Assembly (NCBI GenBank): GCA_001297265.1
Contig: LIHB01000117.1
Location: 1 to 64,000 of the forward strand
Source: Mycosphaerella arachidis
Taxonomy: Eukaryota > Ascomycota > Dothideomycetes > Mycosphaerellales > Mycosphaerellaceae
Direction: 5' to 3'
Length of the DNA stretch: 64,000 bases
Shown here: positions 43,821 through 55,024 of the stretch, in pieces
How the letters are laid out: the number at the start of each line of letters is the position of its first letter
How positions within the stretch are numbered: the first letter of the stretch is position 1
The notes under the pieces: generated by a model
What the model saw: the letters and a program-made list of their open reading frames with translations, nothing else
Told to the model about the DNA's origin: nothing
Database searches by the model: none
Position numbers and translations under genes: made by a program

Positions 43821-45623
43821 ATGGCGCCCGAACAGAAGAAGAGCAAATCCACTCTACCACGACAGCATGCGCCATGGTCGAAGGTGAGGCGTTTGTTTCC
43901 TCTTCCAGTGCTAGTGCTGGTCACGGCAGCCATATCGCCCGTCTCACAACTCACTCTGGCACCTCTTTACGGCGCAATACCATCTTCGGCAAATCATGGG
44001 ACCATGTTGATACTATCTTACATCTTAGGCTTCATGCTCAAGGCGATACATAAGGAGCCATCTCCTTCGGTGCTGTCATTCCTCGCTATTTGGGCTTCTT
44101 GGATGCCGGCCGTACAGAGCTGGCTTCTACCATTCAGTTCCCAGCTTGGACCGATAGGAGGACCTATCCTCAATGGATTTCTGAGCTGTCACACGCTATT
44201 GATACCGTCGGTGTATGCTCTCGCTGAGTTATGCGAGGGCTTTGGTCTCCATAGAGTCATGCCTCGTGTAGCTGCGCTGGCGATGTTCGCTTGCATAATT
44301 GCATACCCGATATATTTTCTCGAGCAGTCACTTAGCCAGACTATCACCAAGCAACTACTGCAAATACCGAGCTTCAAGTTGACACCCGTGGACCTGCAGC
44401 TTGGGCTAGCCTTGACTTATGCCGTATTACATCCTTCCCAGCTGGTTCTGCTCGGTGCGCCAGCGTTAGGACTCACAGCATTGCTCAATCCACACTACAC
44501 TCGCGCTTCAGCCAACCTCTCGTTGCGTGCCCACAATTGGACCCTGGTCGATCGACAATGGTCCAACACAGGTTATATCTCAGTCCTCGAAAGCTCCAAG
44601 CACCAATATCGAGTGATGCGGTGCGACCACTCCCTCCTTGGCGGCGAATGGCTTCTGACAGAGCAGCGTAAGAAGCAAGAAGGATGGAAAGTCAAGGAGC
44701 CGATCTACGCAGTCTTTGAGATGCTCGAGGCTGTCCGACTGTTACAAGTTAACCCGGTCATACCAGACACAGAAGCGCAAGCGCTCGTCATAGGATTAGG
44801 AATTGGAACAGCACCCAAGGCTTTGATCTCACATGGTATCAACACTACAACCATCGAGCTAGACCCCGTTGTGCACCAATTTGCCACAAAGTATTTCGAC
44901 CTACCGACAAATCACACATCAGTGATTCAGGATGCGGTCTCGTGGGTCGAGGAAGCAGTCATAACACAGCAGGAAGGAAAGAAGTACAACTATATCATCC
45001 ACGATGTCTTCACCGGCGGCGCCGAACCACTGGTTCTGTTTACCACCCAATTCCTTACGAACCTCCGCACCCTGCTCACACCGAATGGAGTGATAGCCCT
45101 CAACTACGCTGGTGACCTCTCAATCCCTCTCACGCGCCTCGTCCTCCGCACCATCTCCAAAACCTTCTCCAACCAATGCAAAATCTACCGCGACGGACCC
45201 CCCGAAACAAAACCCCAACACGACAGTTCCGACTTCCTAAACATGGTCGTCTTCTGCCGCAACAGTCCGGGTCCCATTTCCTTCCGCGCTCCCACAGCCG
45301 CAGACTTCTTGGGCAGCAAAAGCAGACAGTACTACATGCTCCCGAAACCCGAACACGAAATCCCGTTCCCGCAGGGCCCTGCAACGCACTCCAAACAGGA
45401 ACAGCAACATCTGACGCAAGTTCCACCGCTGAAACACCACGATGACGCGTTGTACAACGCACCGAAGAAGGCGCAAGCTGCAAGACCGCTGATCCCCGAC
45501 GATGGCGAAGTCTTGGAGCTTGGCGCTGTGGGCAAGCATGCCGCGCAGCAGGTTGAGAGTGCGGTGCGGCATTGGCATATTATGCGAAAGGTGTTGCCTG
45601 ATGCCGTCTGGGAGCTTTGGTAG
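43821..45623 (+). CDS. Membrane-anchored spermidine-synthase-like methyltransferase fold protein
   Basis: A single exon of 600 residues. The N-terminal 240 residues hold about seven hydrophobic spans, starting LPVLVLVTAAISPVS. From about 245 comes a spermidine/spermine-synthase-like Rossmann domain: the glycine-rich ALVIGLGIGTAPKAL near 325, IELDPVVHQFA with the acidic nucleotide ligand, and NYIIHDVFTGGAEPLVLF. In true spermidine synthases the aspartate in the D(A/S)-S-D-P motif after this strand abstracts a proton; here the segment is HDVFTGGAEP, so polyamine synthesis is doubtful. The last 80 residues are polar. Membrane-fused members are known in fungi and bacteria, with unclear substrates. 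It is likely an endomembrane methyl- or aminopropyl-transferase-like enzyme. Confidence 0.75.
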   Translation: MAPEQKKSKSTLPRQHAPWSKVRRLFPLPVLVLVTAAISPVSQLTLAPLYGAIPSSANHGTMLILSYILGFMLKAIHKEPSPSVLSFLAIWASWMPAVQSWLLPFSSQLGPIGGPILNGFLSCHTLLIPSVYALAELCEGFGLHRVMPRVAALAMFACIIAYPIYFLEQSLSQTITKQLLQIPSFKLTPVDLQLGLALTYAVLHPSQLVLLGAPALGLTALLNPHYTRASANLSLRAHNWTLVDRQWSNTGYISVLESSKHQYRVMRCDHSLLGGEWLLTEQRKKQEGWKVKEPIYAVFEMLEAVRLLQVNPVIPDTEAQALVIGLGIGTAPKALISHGINTTTIELDPVVHQFATKYFDLPTNHTSVIQDAVSWVEEAVITQQEGKKYNYIIHDVFTGGAEPLVLFTTQFLTNLRTLLTPNGVIALNYAGDLSIPLTRLVLRTISKTFSNQCKIYRDGPPETKPQHDSSDFLNMVVFCRNSPGPISFRAPTAADFLGSKSRQYYMLPKPEHEIPFPQGPATHSKQEQQHLTQVPPLKHHDDALYNAPKKAQAARPLIPDDGEVLELGAVGKHAAQQVESAVRHWHIMRKVLPDAVWELW

Positions 45624-45978
45624 GGCGGTCGTTGGGCGTGGAGTGGTTGCTGTTGTTGTGGTGGTGGTGAGGGTGCTGTTCGTGATGGAAATTGCTGATC
45701 GATCGGCAGCGTTTGAGGACAGATTTCGAAATGTTGGTGATGAAGCGGGATGGTCTGTGGAGTCACACATATTTAGCTAGAGCGAATCAAAAGATAAAGA
45801 TATGTGGATTGGCGTGGGTGATGGTGTGTGGCATGTATTATTTGGGTATCATGTCTGCCGTGCTAGTGAAATTTTTGACCATGTCCAATATGGTACCAAC
45901 GCATGCGGCGCTGAACGCCCGTCAAGAGAAAGATGCATAGATATGTACAAAGGACCAACAGAAGATTTTGTCCAGCGC
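45624..45978. other. Convergent 3' gap
   Basis: Between the stops of the spermidine-synthase-like gene (+) and the kinase gene (-). A GTT/GGT-rich patch lies near 45645-45672; nothing else seen. Confidence 0.6.
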
Positions 45979-48210
45979 TCACTTGTTGACATGATTGGGC
46001 TTCAGGAGGCCCGTCTTTGCTCTGGTGGGTGTCTTTCCGGGACTCTTGACCTTGTTGGCCGGTGGTTTGTGGTTGTGTAACGCCTTCTTTTGGCGTTTCT
46101 TGATGTCGTCGCTGTATCCGGTCTGCTGGCAGCAGGCGAATTCGTGGACGGTCTTCCATTCGAGGACGTCCTGGATGCTCCAGCGCTTTTCAGGATCTGG
46201 ATGTAGCATGCCAAAGACCATGGTCTTGGTACCGACATCGCCCAATTGCATGAACTGCTTTGTGTAGACAAATGCAGGGAGTTCACGGCCTTTGCGGATC
46301 TCGCCGTCTGGATATTTGTCGAGCCAGCTGTCCCATGTGCTCATGTAAATACTGAAGTTTTTACACGAGGGGTCAGCCGACTCCCACGGAGTACCGCCAA
46401 AGCACAATGTCAAATAGCAGATTCCTACGGACCAGACGTCTGCGACACTTGAGAAGTACTCCCCTTTCCGTTGTACGATCTCTGGTGCCATGTAGGGTTT
46501 GCTGCCAACCCAACCTGGCGGACTCTTCCGGATCGGCGCATCAGGGCTTATGATGCTTTGTCGTCGACAATTCCGCAGCCCGGGGTGATCTCCGCTGAAA
46601 ACTTCACCTGTACCGAAATCTGCAATTTTCAAGCAGCCATCTGCGGTGACGAGCAGGTTCTCTGACTTGAGGTCACGATGCGCGATGCCTCGTTCGTGAA
46701 GATACGCCACTCCTCTCACGAGCTGCTTGAACATGCAGTCCTTGTCCTCTTGGTTGAAATAATCTCGATTGATAAGATCGTTCAGGTCACCCAATTCGCA
46801 GTATTGCATAACATGATACCACTGTCCGTCCTTTCCATGGCACAGGCGGTAAGTTTCCACGATGTTCGGATGTTGACAGGCCTTTGAGATGGCGAACTCA
46901 GACTTTATCTTCCGCTCGTAGTCATGCTCGTTCTCCTCCTCGGGTTCCCAAGGGCGGAACGCCTTGACAGCAAAGACGAGTTTCTTCTTACTGGGGCAGC
47001 TCCCTGCATTTTTGCTCTCCATAAGCTTCACAGTCGCTGCACCGCCCTCGCCAATGTCCTTTTGGAGCTTACGATCGATGAACGAGAAGTACTCTTCCAG
47101 TGGACATTCGTCGACGATAAATTCCTCCGGCAGGTGGATTGATAATCGTCGTGCCTTGGAACCAGCTCCGGAGTTGACGCCGCCATAGTGCTCGCCGTCT
47201 GCCGCCTTTGAGTAAATTGACGATCGTCGGCCATGAGTCGCGGCTGAGCTGGCTCGGCGCGGTCGGGTGAAAGGCAAGTCGCCCGAATTTTCGGGGTCCC
47301 ATTTCACACGTCCTTTCGTGCTTTTGGGGGAGCCGAGCGGGGTCAAGCCATGTGGGTAGTATGTTGCCTCTGCATCTGCATGTGCGACCTGGTCGTGGTG
47401 GCCATTCAGCTGAATTTCGGGCGCGTTGTCGAGACTTTGCTGGCGGGCATGGCCATTTGCATTTGCAGTCGACTGCGATCGCAACGCAGATCTGGGCACG
47501 TTGACAGGCTGTGCAGGTGACCTTGCAGTGGTGCTGGTGCTGGTGCTGGTTGCGGTATATCGGCCGTCAGCGGTACCCGGTCGCGATTGCTCAGGTGAGG
47601 GAGTCTGCGACTGCGACGGCGGAGGCATCTGACTTTTGCGCCGCGAGTGTCCAAGATGACGCTTGAAAAAGCCGGGCTTTTTTTCACGCTCCGGCGGCGA
47701 GTCCGGCATGCTGAGCGGTAGACGGTAGGTGGTGTGGCAGGGGAGCAGGTGCTGCGGAGTCTCGACGCTCATTGCTGAGGATTGTGTCGAGCTGGATTGT
47801 GTCGAGCTGGATTGTGTGGAAGAAGCGCCGCCAGTGGAGGTAGCAGCAGTGCGCGTGGGATCCGATCGCTTTTTGGGCCTGAAGTTGCCGACGAGCGCTT
47901 TCCAGCCGGATGCCGGTGCCTCAGGCAGCTGGATGTGTCCACTGTTCAATGCTTCGATGAGGTCGTTCTCCGACTTGCTGCTGCTGTGGTAATAATCATC
48001 AAAGCCCGAGTCGTGTCGTTTGTAAAGCGTCGACAGTGAGCCCGCGCGGAAAGTAGGAGCGGCAATCTCACTGCCCTGGTCGTTGCTGTCCCTCGAGGAC
48101 CCTGCGTGATTTCCCTCATCAGCCTCCACAACCATTTCTAAACGTAGTCGCCCATGATCGTCCCATTGTCGAACAACGAAGAGCCCGCTCGCATGTGCCG
48201 GAGCCGCCAT
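45979..48210 (-). CDS. Ser/Thr protein kinase of the Sat4/Hal4 group
   Basis: A single exon of 743 residues. The first 370 are disordered, Ser/Thr/Pro-rich. The kinase domain runs from about 385: IGEGGAATVKL, VFAVKAFRPW with the ATP-site Lys, HRDLKSENLL near 511, ADFGTGEVF near 531, SKPYMAPEI and DVWSVGICY. The long N-lobe insert (PWEPEEENEHDYERK) and the C-lobe segment FSIYMSTWDSWLDKYP are like yeast Sat4/Hal4 and other fungal HRK/NPR kinases, which control potassium transporters and nutrient permeases. The C-terminal 40 residues are Lys-rich. The residues that define catalysis (Lys, HRD Asp, DFG Asp) are all there. Which member of the group is orthologous is not resolved. Confidence 0.87.
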   Translation of the reverse strand: MAAPAHASGLFVVRQWDDHGRLRLEMVVEADEGNHAGSSRDSNDQGSEIAAPTFRAGSLSTLYKRHDSGFDDYYHSSSKSENDLIEALNSGHIQLPEAPASGWKALVGNFRPKKRSDPTRTAATSTGGASSTQSSSTQSSSTQSSAMSVETPQHLLPCHTTYRLPLSMPDSPPEREKKPGFFKRHLGHSRRKSQMPPPSQSQTPSPEQSRPGTADGRYTATSTSTSTTARSPAQPVNVPRSALRSQSTANANGHARQQSLDNAPEIQLNGHHDQVAHADAEATYYPHGLTPLGSPKSTKGRVKWDPENSGDLPFTRPRRASSAATHGRRSSIYSKAADGEHYGGVNSGAGSKARRLSIHLPEEFIVDECPLEEYFSFIDRKLQKDIGEGGAATVKLMESKNAGSCPSKKKLVFAVKAFRPWEPEEENEHDYERKIKSEFAISKACQHPNIVETYRLCHGKDGQWYHVMQYCELGDLNDLINRDYFNQEDKDCMFKQLVRGVAYLHERGIAHRDLKSENLLVTADGCLKIADFGTGEVFSGDHPGLRNCRRQSIISPDAPIRKSPPGWVGSKPYMAPEIVQRKGEYFSSVADVWSVGICYLTLCFGGTPWESADPSCKNFSIYMSTWDSWLDKYPDGEIRKGRELPAFVYTKQFMQLGDVGTKTMVFGMLHPDPEKRWSIQDVLEWKTVHEFACCQQTGYSDDIKKRQKKALHNHKPPANKVKSPGKTPTRAKTGLLKPNHVNK
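47775..47820 (-). repeat. 15-nt tandem repeat in the kinase N-terminal tail
   Basis: Three near-perfect copies of a 15-nt unit, coding a STQSS repeat in the disordered tail of the Sat4-like kinase. Likely length-variable. Confidence 0.8.
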
Positions 48211-51200
48211 GGTGAATGTGCTGTGCCCGAGCTATGGCGATATTCGCATAGTTGGAACCTGCAGCAATGGACGAGAAGCTTACACAAGGAGGTCCTGAGA
48301 CACATATAGCAGCGACCTACCACCACTGCACCGACAGAACACGATTTCAACCGGCCTCCGGCCTGTACGATGAGACAGGACTACCGCTGCGCGACAGCCA
48401 TGCACACAATTTGATTGGCATCGTCTAGGCCAAGCCTTGGACTGCTTGGCTCTGGCTCCGGATCGCAGAGGAGTCTTCCACGACGTTTGCCAAGTGAGCC
48501 CAGCGAGCTTGCGCATCCAGGATGACGGCCGGAATTTCCTCGACAATGAGTGGCGCTGGGGGTGACCTCAGCAAAGGCATATCCGCTGACAAGCTGCTCG
48601 CACAACTTTCGGCGGATTGGCAATAGGTTGGCGCCCAGGGCCCATCGCGCGCCATTCTCTAGTGGGCAAACTAGCGCTCCAGTACAACACAGCACCTCGC
48701 GCCGCACAAGACAAAGGGCCATTCACTCCAGAATCTCACCGCGCTTTGCGAACAGCTCGTCATAAGAACGGAAAATCGAAACAGTAATTTGTGCAACCCA
48801 CTGGCAAGGCCTCATTGTATTGGAGAACTCTTCAAACTTGTGTTTTCAGAGAATCTACACAATTGCGATAGAGATCTCCTGAATTCGTGATGGTCTTTTG
48901 TCTTGTACGGCGCGAGAGCACTTCGTAATGAACAACGACGAGCACAGCGATTTCGAGCATGGGGATGGTTCGATGGTTGCACCAGCGTACCATGTTCCAC
49001 GTCGACGCTCCACTTCCTTGACGACTCGAGACTGTGCAGACGTGTTTTAGCACTTCTTCTTGGCTTGTCACGCACGGGGACACACTTCACCTAAGAGCGC
49101 GGCAACGACGATCATCCAAGAGCGCGGGACGACGATCATCCGAAACTATAGCATTGCATTCCGAAGATGCATCAGCCTATCGAAGCTCATGTAAGGGGTC
49201 TCTACACAGGACATGACAGCTTGTATCGCGTACTTCGCTGACGACAGCTTTTACTTCTGCGCTGGTATTTCCTACGACAATCTTGCTAGGCTTTGGACCT
49301 ACGAATTGCTTCTTACTTGCGGCCAACCCAGTGAGAAGAGCTTCAACATGCTTCTGGACATTACCATGGAGGGGCTTGTTTTGCCGGACTTCACCCAAAT
49401 TTTCAGCCAGCTTGTACAACTTAACACGACATCTAGAACACATATACCAAGCGTATTTTCAAGTTACGATAGCCCTTTTCAGAATTTCTTCAAAAAGCTT
49501 TGTTGCCGAGTTATCTTCGTGGCAAAGCAGAATTCTTGAGTCATGCTAAACCCATTCCTTCCGAGTCCTTCGTACTTATGCCGGAGATTGCCTGTTCAGG
49601 GAACACAGTTGTTGCCAAGATGCTCAACCTTACCTCCTACCATTCTTCTCCGCCACCGGATTCCGGGCCGGATGGTGCAAACGTTCTAGCATACATAGGG
49701 CGACGAGAATAGATATCATGAGGGCAATCATTTTAAAACGTGATGTGCTTACTCTGACGCGCGGAAAGAACAAACATGCTGCTCTGCATATGACATTTAT
49801 GCGAGGACTCGTCAGCTGCACTACGAGAGACATATGCTGGTTAATGTCGACTTGGTGTGTGGCTGTGCCCGACACTGTTGTCCAAGTCAGTGACGCTCTC
49901 AAGCAATCGCACAGAGATCCACGGGCAGTACAAGCGTACCGGAGACCGTAGTTGGACATCGAACATATTGGAAGGAGACAATATCGTTCCCGGACGGTGC
50001 ATGCTGTTCCCATCACGACGGTCAATAGAGAGTTTAAAACGCCGACCCCGATCAGGATTAGCAATACCTCAGATCAGCATTCTGTTCTGCTACCACACGA
50101 ATGCTTGAATGATCATGATGCAGCAACGCTCGTCATGCTCGTGAAGAACTCTCCGGGAGCAGCTCGCGGGCGATGAATCGAGGACGTGGCAATGTCGATG
50201 TGTAAGGAACCGTGGTGGCAGACCACTACAAGGGCACTCGACAAAAGAGGTGACCACCGCACTTTCAGGCGCCAGCGTATTCGATCTTTGCAGAAGACGT
50301 CGGGCACCCTCGAGACTGTAGGTATCATAGCGAGGAGCCGAACGCGTCGATGCGTCTACTTCTGCCGAGTTGCTGTCGTCGTAATGATCCAGCCAGCGTT
50401 TAGTCCCTTCGCACCAGCCACGTCTTTTCGCGTCTGCGCTTGCTCCGTATCACTGCGTGGTCGGGCTCTAACCACGATATGCGCAAGCCTTCGGTAGCAT
50501 GCTTGGGTTCATCAAGTGATAGAGTGCGGCCTCTTGCTGCGGCTCCAGGTCATACGATGCCACCAGGCTCAAGCAGATGGTCTCCAAGCTCTTTCGGGCA
50601 TCATGAGTGCCGTCTACTGTCAACACTCCGGGTAGACAGCTCAAATATTGCGATGTATGACATCTTGCTGGGGCTCGAATGTAATGAATGGTTTCTAAGT
50701 TGATCAAGAAAATGCGCGCAACGTATTCAGTGAGGCTCACGAGATATGTCGGCCTTCCACATACTGTCACGTTCTGTATACGGCACGAATCAATAGCACC
50801 CGGCAGTGGCCGCCAGACCCCTCTTTTCGCCATCTAGCGGCGGAACCTCACAGCTGCCGCTGCGCGACGAAAACCATGATCAGAGATACAGGACCTCGTT
50901 GGTATGTCGAGGGCTATTATCTCGCTGTACCACTAGACGACATCTGGGGCAACAGTCTCTTCGGACAATTCCTCGTCGCTGTCCCTCTGGTTTCGCCGCA
51001 TCGCTCAGACCGCGTTCCTGGCCCGAAATTCTGACATCATCCTGGGAGCGCAGTTTCCCTTCGACACACCTTGTTTCTCCAAGCTGATCCCCTTTTGCCT
51101 CTGAAGGACAATATCAATTTCTTTACAACGCAACAGCAATATGGCGGCGACGAATTGTACACACCCATATGTCTTCCGAAAACGCATCGTCACGCGCATT

Positions 51201-51632
51201 GCACACGCCCAATAGCGTCGTCGCGAAAAGACGCGCCTTGATGGCATTCAGAAATGCTCGGCTGTCATTGGTGCTTATCCGAGCTTTTCCCGAACCGGAT
51301 GCTGAGGTCTCCAGCATCGATTTCACCCACAACCGAGCGGCACCCAGACCCTCTGCCACCCTACCTGCTAGACATTCTGCCTTCATGCTCACACGTTAGC
51401 CTCAGGAAGCCATGGGCGATCGTTAGCAGCTTGTGTGCTATCTTTCCGTGTCCTTCTGCACGCAGCGCCAGAGGTCCAGCCACGCGAGTGTGCGCGCTCA
51501 GTCGCTGCACCTCCGACTGACAACCACCACTGCCACAGCAAATGCAACGCATCTGAGCCTTCTAACGCATTCTATCACCATACACAGCGTATCTCAGCGT
51601 ATCTCAGCAATCAGACCAGCGCCACATCAACC
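48211..51632. other. Gene-poor 3.4-kb interval
   Basis: The longest stretch without a supported gene in the core part. It lies between divergent starts of the kinase (-) and Cti6 (+), so contains both promoters. Open frames are short and overlapping. The most protein-like is an 88-codon minus ORF at 49177-49443 with an ATG and a Lys/Val-rich sequence, not recognised. A short imperfect duplication containing GACGATCATCC lies near 49108-49142. The interval could hold decayed sequence or a non-coding RNA; neither can be shown here. Confidence 0.5.
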
Positions 51633-53751
51633 ATGCCGTCGCCAATCCGCCGATCTGCTCGAGGGCAGGGACCAGCCTCCAGTACCACCTCGTCTCTCTC
51701 GTCGCGACAGGACCGCGGAACGCGTACAAATCAGACCCAGAAGTCAGCGACACCCAGATCTCTGTCTAGCGAAGACCTCAGCGAGCCACCGGTCGCGCGT
51801 CGAAGTCAGCGCCAGCCGGCCACCAAAGAGGAGGGGTCAGCCAAAGACACAGAAGCTGTCGAAGACAATGATGAGGAGGCGATTGAAGAGGAGGAGATCA
51901 CACGATGTGTATGTGGACAGCAAGAGTACCGAGGACCACCTTTGAGCGAAGCATTCGCCGACATACCCAATGCGCAAGCTGAAGAGATCGGTGGGCTCTT
52001 CATCCTGTGCGATGGTTGCAGCGTCTGGCAGCATGGAGGCTGTGTCGGTATCGTCGAAGAAAGTCAGAGTCCTGATAAGTACTTTTGCGAGGAGTGCCGA
52101 CCGAAACAACATGCTGTGTCGCGAGACAGTAGAGGGTATGTACAACTTTTCCCAGTCGTTGCTTGTTCTGCGATCAAGCAGCATCGTCATTCTGATGATG
52201 GAATGCACCTACACCAGCAAGGAAGTCGCAACGAGCGCAATGCTCTTGCTTTCGCCATACGATCCTGCTGTGCGTGAGCTGCGAAGGCGCCTTCTCATCT
52301 GCACTAACATCACATCTAATCACACATCACAAGTCACACCGATCCCTTCACCACATTGATATGGCGCGGTACCATGAAGCACCTACACGGCGAGCAGCTG
52401 CTAAGATTGAGGACAACAGGCAAAAGTACTCGCTCTACATACCACTTCACCCGAAAGCCCAGCGACGAGGTTCAACGAGTAAACCCGACGACAAAGCAAA
52501 GAAAGAACGGCAGAGCGCAGATCCTCGCGCCAGCGTTGACCCTTCTACTGGAAAGCGACGGGGCACCATCAGAAGTAAAGAGCTGGATGATGAAGAGGAA
52601 CAATTGCGACAAGCGATCGAGGAAAGCAAGCGCGAAGGCGGTACGGGAACCGCCAGACGCAATGGCAAACGTACTCGTGATGATAGCAGTGAAGAGTAAG
52701 TACACAGATTGTCAGTCCCAAGTGAAGCAGAAAGTTGAGCGTTACTAGCAGCAAGCAAGAGACCAAGCGGCAGCGACGGACTTCAGAGTCGGTGCCTTCA
52801 ATGCCGCACGTGGCGTCGATAGAGGATGATTCGGACGACCCCGACTCGATATCAGTCAGCAGAACGAAGAAAGCCAAAGCCGAGGCGGCACAATCCGCAC
52901 GTCAACTCCAGCAGCAGGAGAAGGAGAAGGAGCGTGAACAGTCTCGGAACGATGCTGCTAGCCGGAGACAAGACAGAGCAAGAAGCCGCAGAGGCGAAGG
53001 TCAGCAGTGCGGAAGCCCTATTGAAACGATTTCACCACTGACATGCTCGCCAGACGCCGACGGAAACGATGACACGACTCCAAAGCCGACATCAAGCGGC
53101 AAAGTCTCGCCGCCGGCTCCCTCTTCGCAGCCTCCGACACCACCTCCCGCCAATAAAGCACCCGGCAAGAAAGGCCCCGGAAAGAAGCCTGGCAAGAAGC
53201 TTGGGAACAACCAATACACAAAGCGTAACCTTGAACAGGCAACCTCTTCACCTCATGGACGGAAGCGGCAGCTACAGAGTCAGCAGACACAAGGTAGCGG
53301 TGACGAAGGTTCGGAAATAATCGTGAGTAGCGGCACAAACGGCACCACGGAAAAGCAAAGTCCAGGCGTCACGGGCGCAAGCGAAAACACCAATGGCAAA
53401 GGTAAATTCGCCCGCGGACGGAAGGCTACGGCAAACGGCAACGGCGTAAAAGGTTCAGCGCCTGAGGAAGTCGAGAGGACGTTCACGAACATGCACCTTG
53501 TGCTACAGAACATGAGCACGTACGTCACGAAACAGCAGGACGAGACGACTATTGCAGTCGAAAAGAATACATTGGCCATCGAAGCTGGATCTCCGAGTGG
53601 TGCTGGTGCGGTGCAGGCACCGAGTACTGCATCAGTGAGCTCGCTGGCGGATCGGAATTTTCATGATCTGAGCTCGAACGAGATGGCTGTGCAGCTTCAG
53701 TCGAACATTAAAGAGTGGCAAAGGCAGTGGGGACATTTGGCGAGTGCATAG
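51633..53751 (+). CDS. Cti6-like PHD-finger protein (Rpd3L complex)
   Basis: Three exons, 51633-52135, 52420-52695 and 52749-53751, with introns of 284 and 53 nt, give 593 residues. A PHD finger (about 92-155) shows CVCG, FILCDGCSVWQHGGC and YFCEEC with a 30-residue insert between the first and second zinc pairs. The segment after the finger, RGQKYSLYIPLHP across the first splice, and EEQLRQAIEESKREGG are typical of fungal Cti6 proteins. The rest is basic and low-complexity. Yeast Cti6 reads H3K4me and links Rpd3L histone deacetylase with Cyc8-Tup1. The acceptor at 52420 is the only nearby one that keeps frame; the last acceptor is a NAGNAG (TAGCAG), so a one-residue variant is possible. The first intron is less certain than the rest. 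Confidence 0.83.
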
Positions 53752-54056
53752 CATGAGGCACCTCGCGCGTGGGCTGTTCATGACTTTACGATAGAGGAGG
53801 CATTGTTACGGGCGTCATTGGGCAGGGCATAGCCGGAGAGAAGCATGCGCGCTTAAGGAGAGGCGAGAGGCTTGCGGGAAGGTTCTTACATTACGGCGTT
53901 GGACGGGATGAGACAAAAGCCGCTCGACTTCGATTCGGTATACTGTCAAGGATGGGAGAACTGCACATAGATGGCGCGAGACGATTGAGCTTGGGAATAC
54001 GTGACAGTATCGATTCATCAGCCATTGTCGCAGCACATTCATTTTCTTCCTAATTC
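53752..54056. other. Gap after CTI6-like gene
   Basis: Convergent 3' region between the Cti6-like gene and the decayed minus-strand copy. No supported coding region. Confidence 0.5.
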
Positions 54057-54612
54057 GTCTGCTCGATGGTCCACCACATCTCTCTCGGTGATTGGGGGCT
54101 AGCCCGTGAAGTGTTCGCGCTGAAGATCCGGTACTGGAAAGCTTCGCTGTCGTATCTCCTCGCCTCTTTCCACGCCCTTTGAAGATGCACACCATCGAAA
54201 TAGACCTCCGCTTTGAGCACGCCAGGTTTGGGCAATATGCCATGTACTGCGAGCCAGGGGCGGAATTCCTCAAGTTTGTTCAGTAGCCAGAGCGCGTTCG
54301 ATTCGGGCCTGGGGACCTTCGGGAGTTTTCTTGAAGCATGCTGGTTTCCCCTGGATGTGTGAACTTATCCGATTCCTATAGCGCTGACAAGTAGACGTAG
54401 TGGATGCTGCGGAATCGGTCGAGTTTAGGGGAGCGATTGCGCTGGAGGAAGGTGGTAATATCATTGACGATGAAGGTGATGTTTGCGTAGTATACTTTGA
54501 GACGTTTGGCGGGGAGTTATTTGTTGGGATACAGGAAGCTGAAGCGCTTCTTGGACAGGGTGCGGTGTTCTCGCGACTTTTTTTGTACGAGGTCATTGAT
54601 ATCCTAGCGTAA
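54057..54612 (-). pseudogene. Decayed copy A of a small LPREL-type fungal family
   Basis: Reading the minus strand from 54612, one frame gives DINDLVQKKSREHR, a stop after SFLYPNK, then a coherent run with YYANITFIVNDITTFLQ and FRSIHYVYLSAL before another stop near 54380. A second frame, from about 54295 to 54057, reads LWLLNKLEEFRPWLAV, GVLKAEVYFDGVHLQRAWK and ends MWWTIEQTN. The segment GVLKAEVYFDGVHL closely matches GVLKADVRADGVHL of the neighbouring copy, so the two are paralogues. In-frame stops and a shift make this copy non-functional as a full protein. The family resembles the many fungal F-box-like or DUF7730-like proteins, but the name is uncertain. Confidence 0.55.
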
Positions 54613-55024
54613 GAAGCGGCCAACGCTGCTGATGAAGCTGAGGGTGTAGATTCTCATCTCTTAATTCTCGCGGGAGCCGAGGGAGGTGGTATGTCCCTGG
54701 CGGTATTTCATAGCTGTGTGTGTGAATGTACCGTCTGCTGAAGGAATGCTTGAGTCCTTCATGGTTGAAGACGAGGTCGGCATCGATATGCTGCGAATTC
54801 GAAAGTGGAGTCAGTCAAAAGAGAACATCGATGGTGGAAGAAATTTAGAGATGGCAGAAGAGCGGGAGCGTGAAGAGCTGATCCTGTCAACCGTTTTGGT
54901 TGCATCCACGTCAGAGAAAAATTCGAGATTAGCCTACAGGCTCTTGGTCTCTGCTTGTTGCGGGCTGAGCTTCTCTCAACAAGAGCCACGTTCTGACGAT
55001 TGCCAGCAGCAAGCACATCCAGTC
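54613..55024. other. Gap between the two decayed copies
   Basis: No supported gene; it may hold eroded ends of copy A (start) and copy B (end). Confidence 0.45.
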
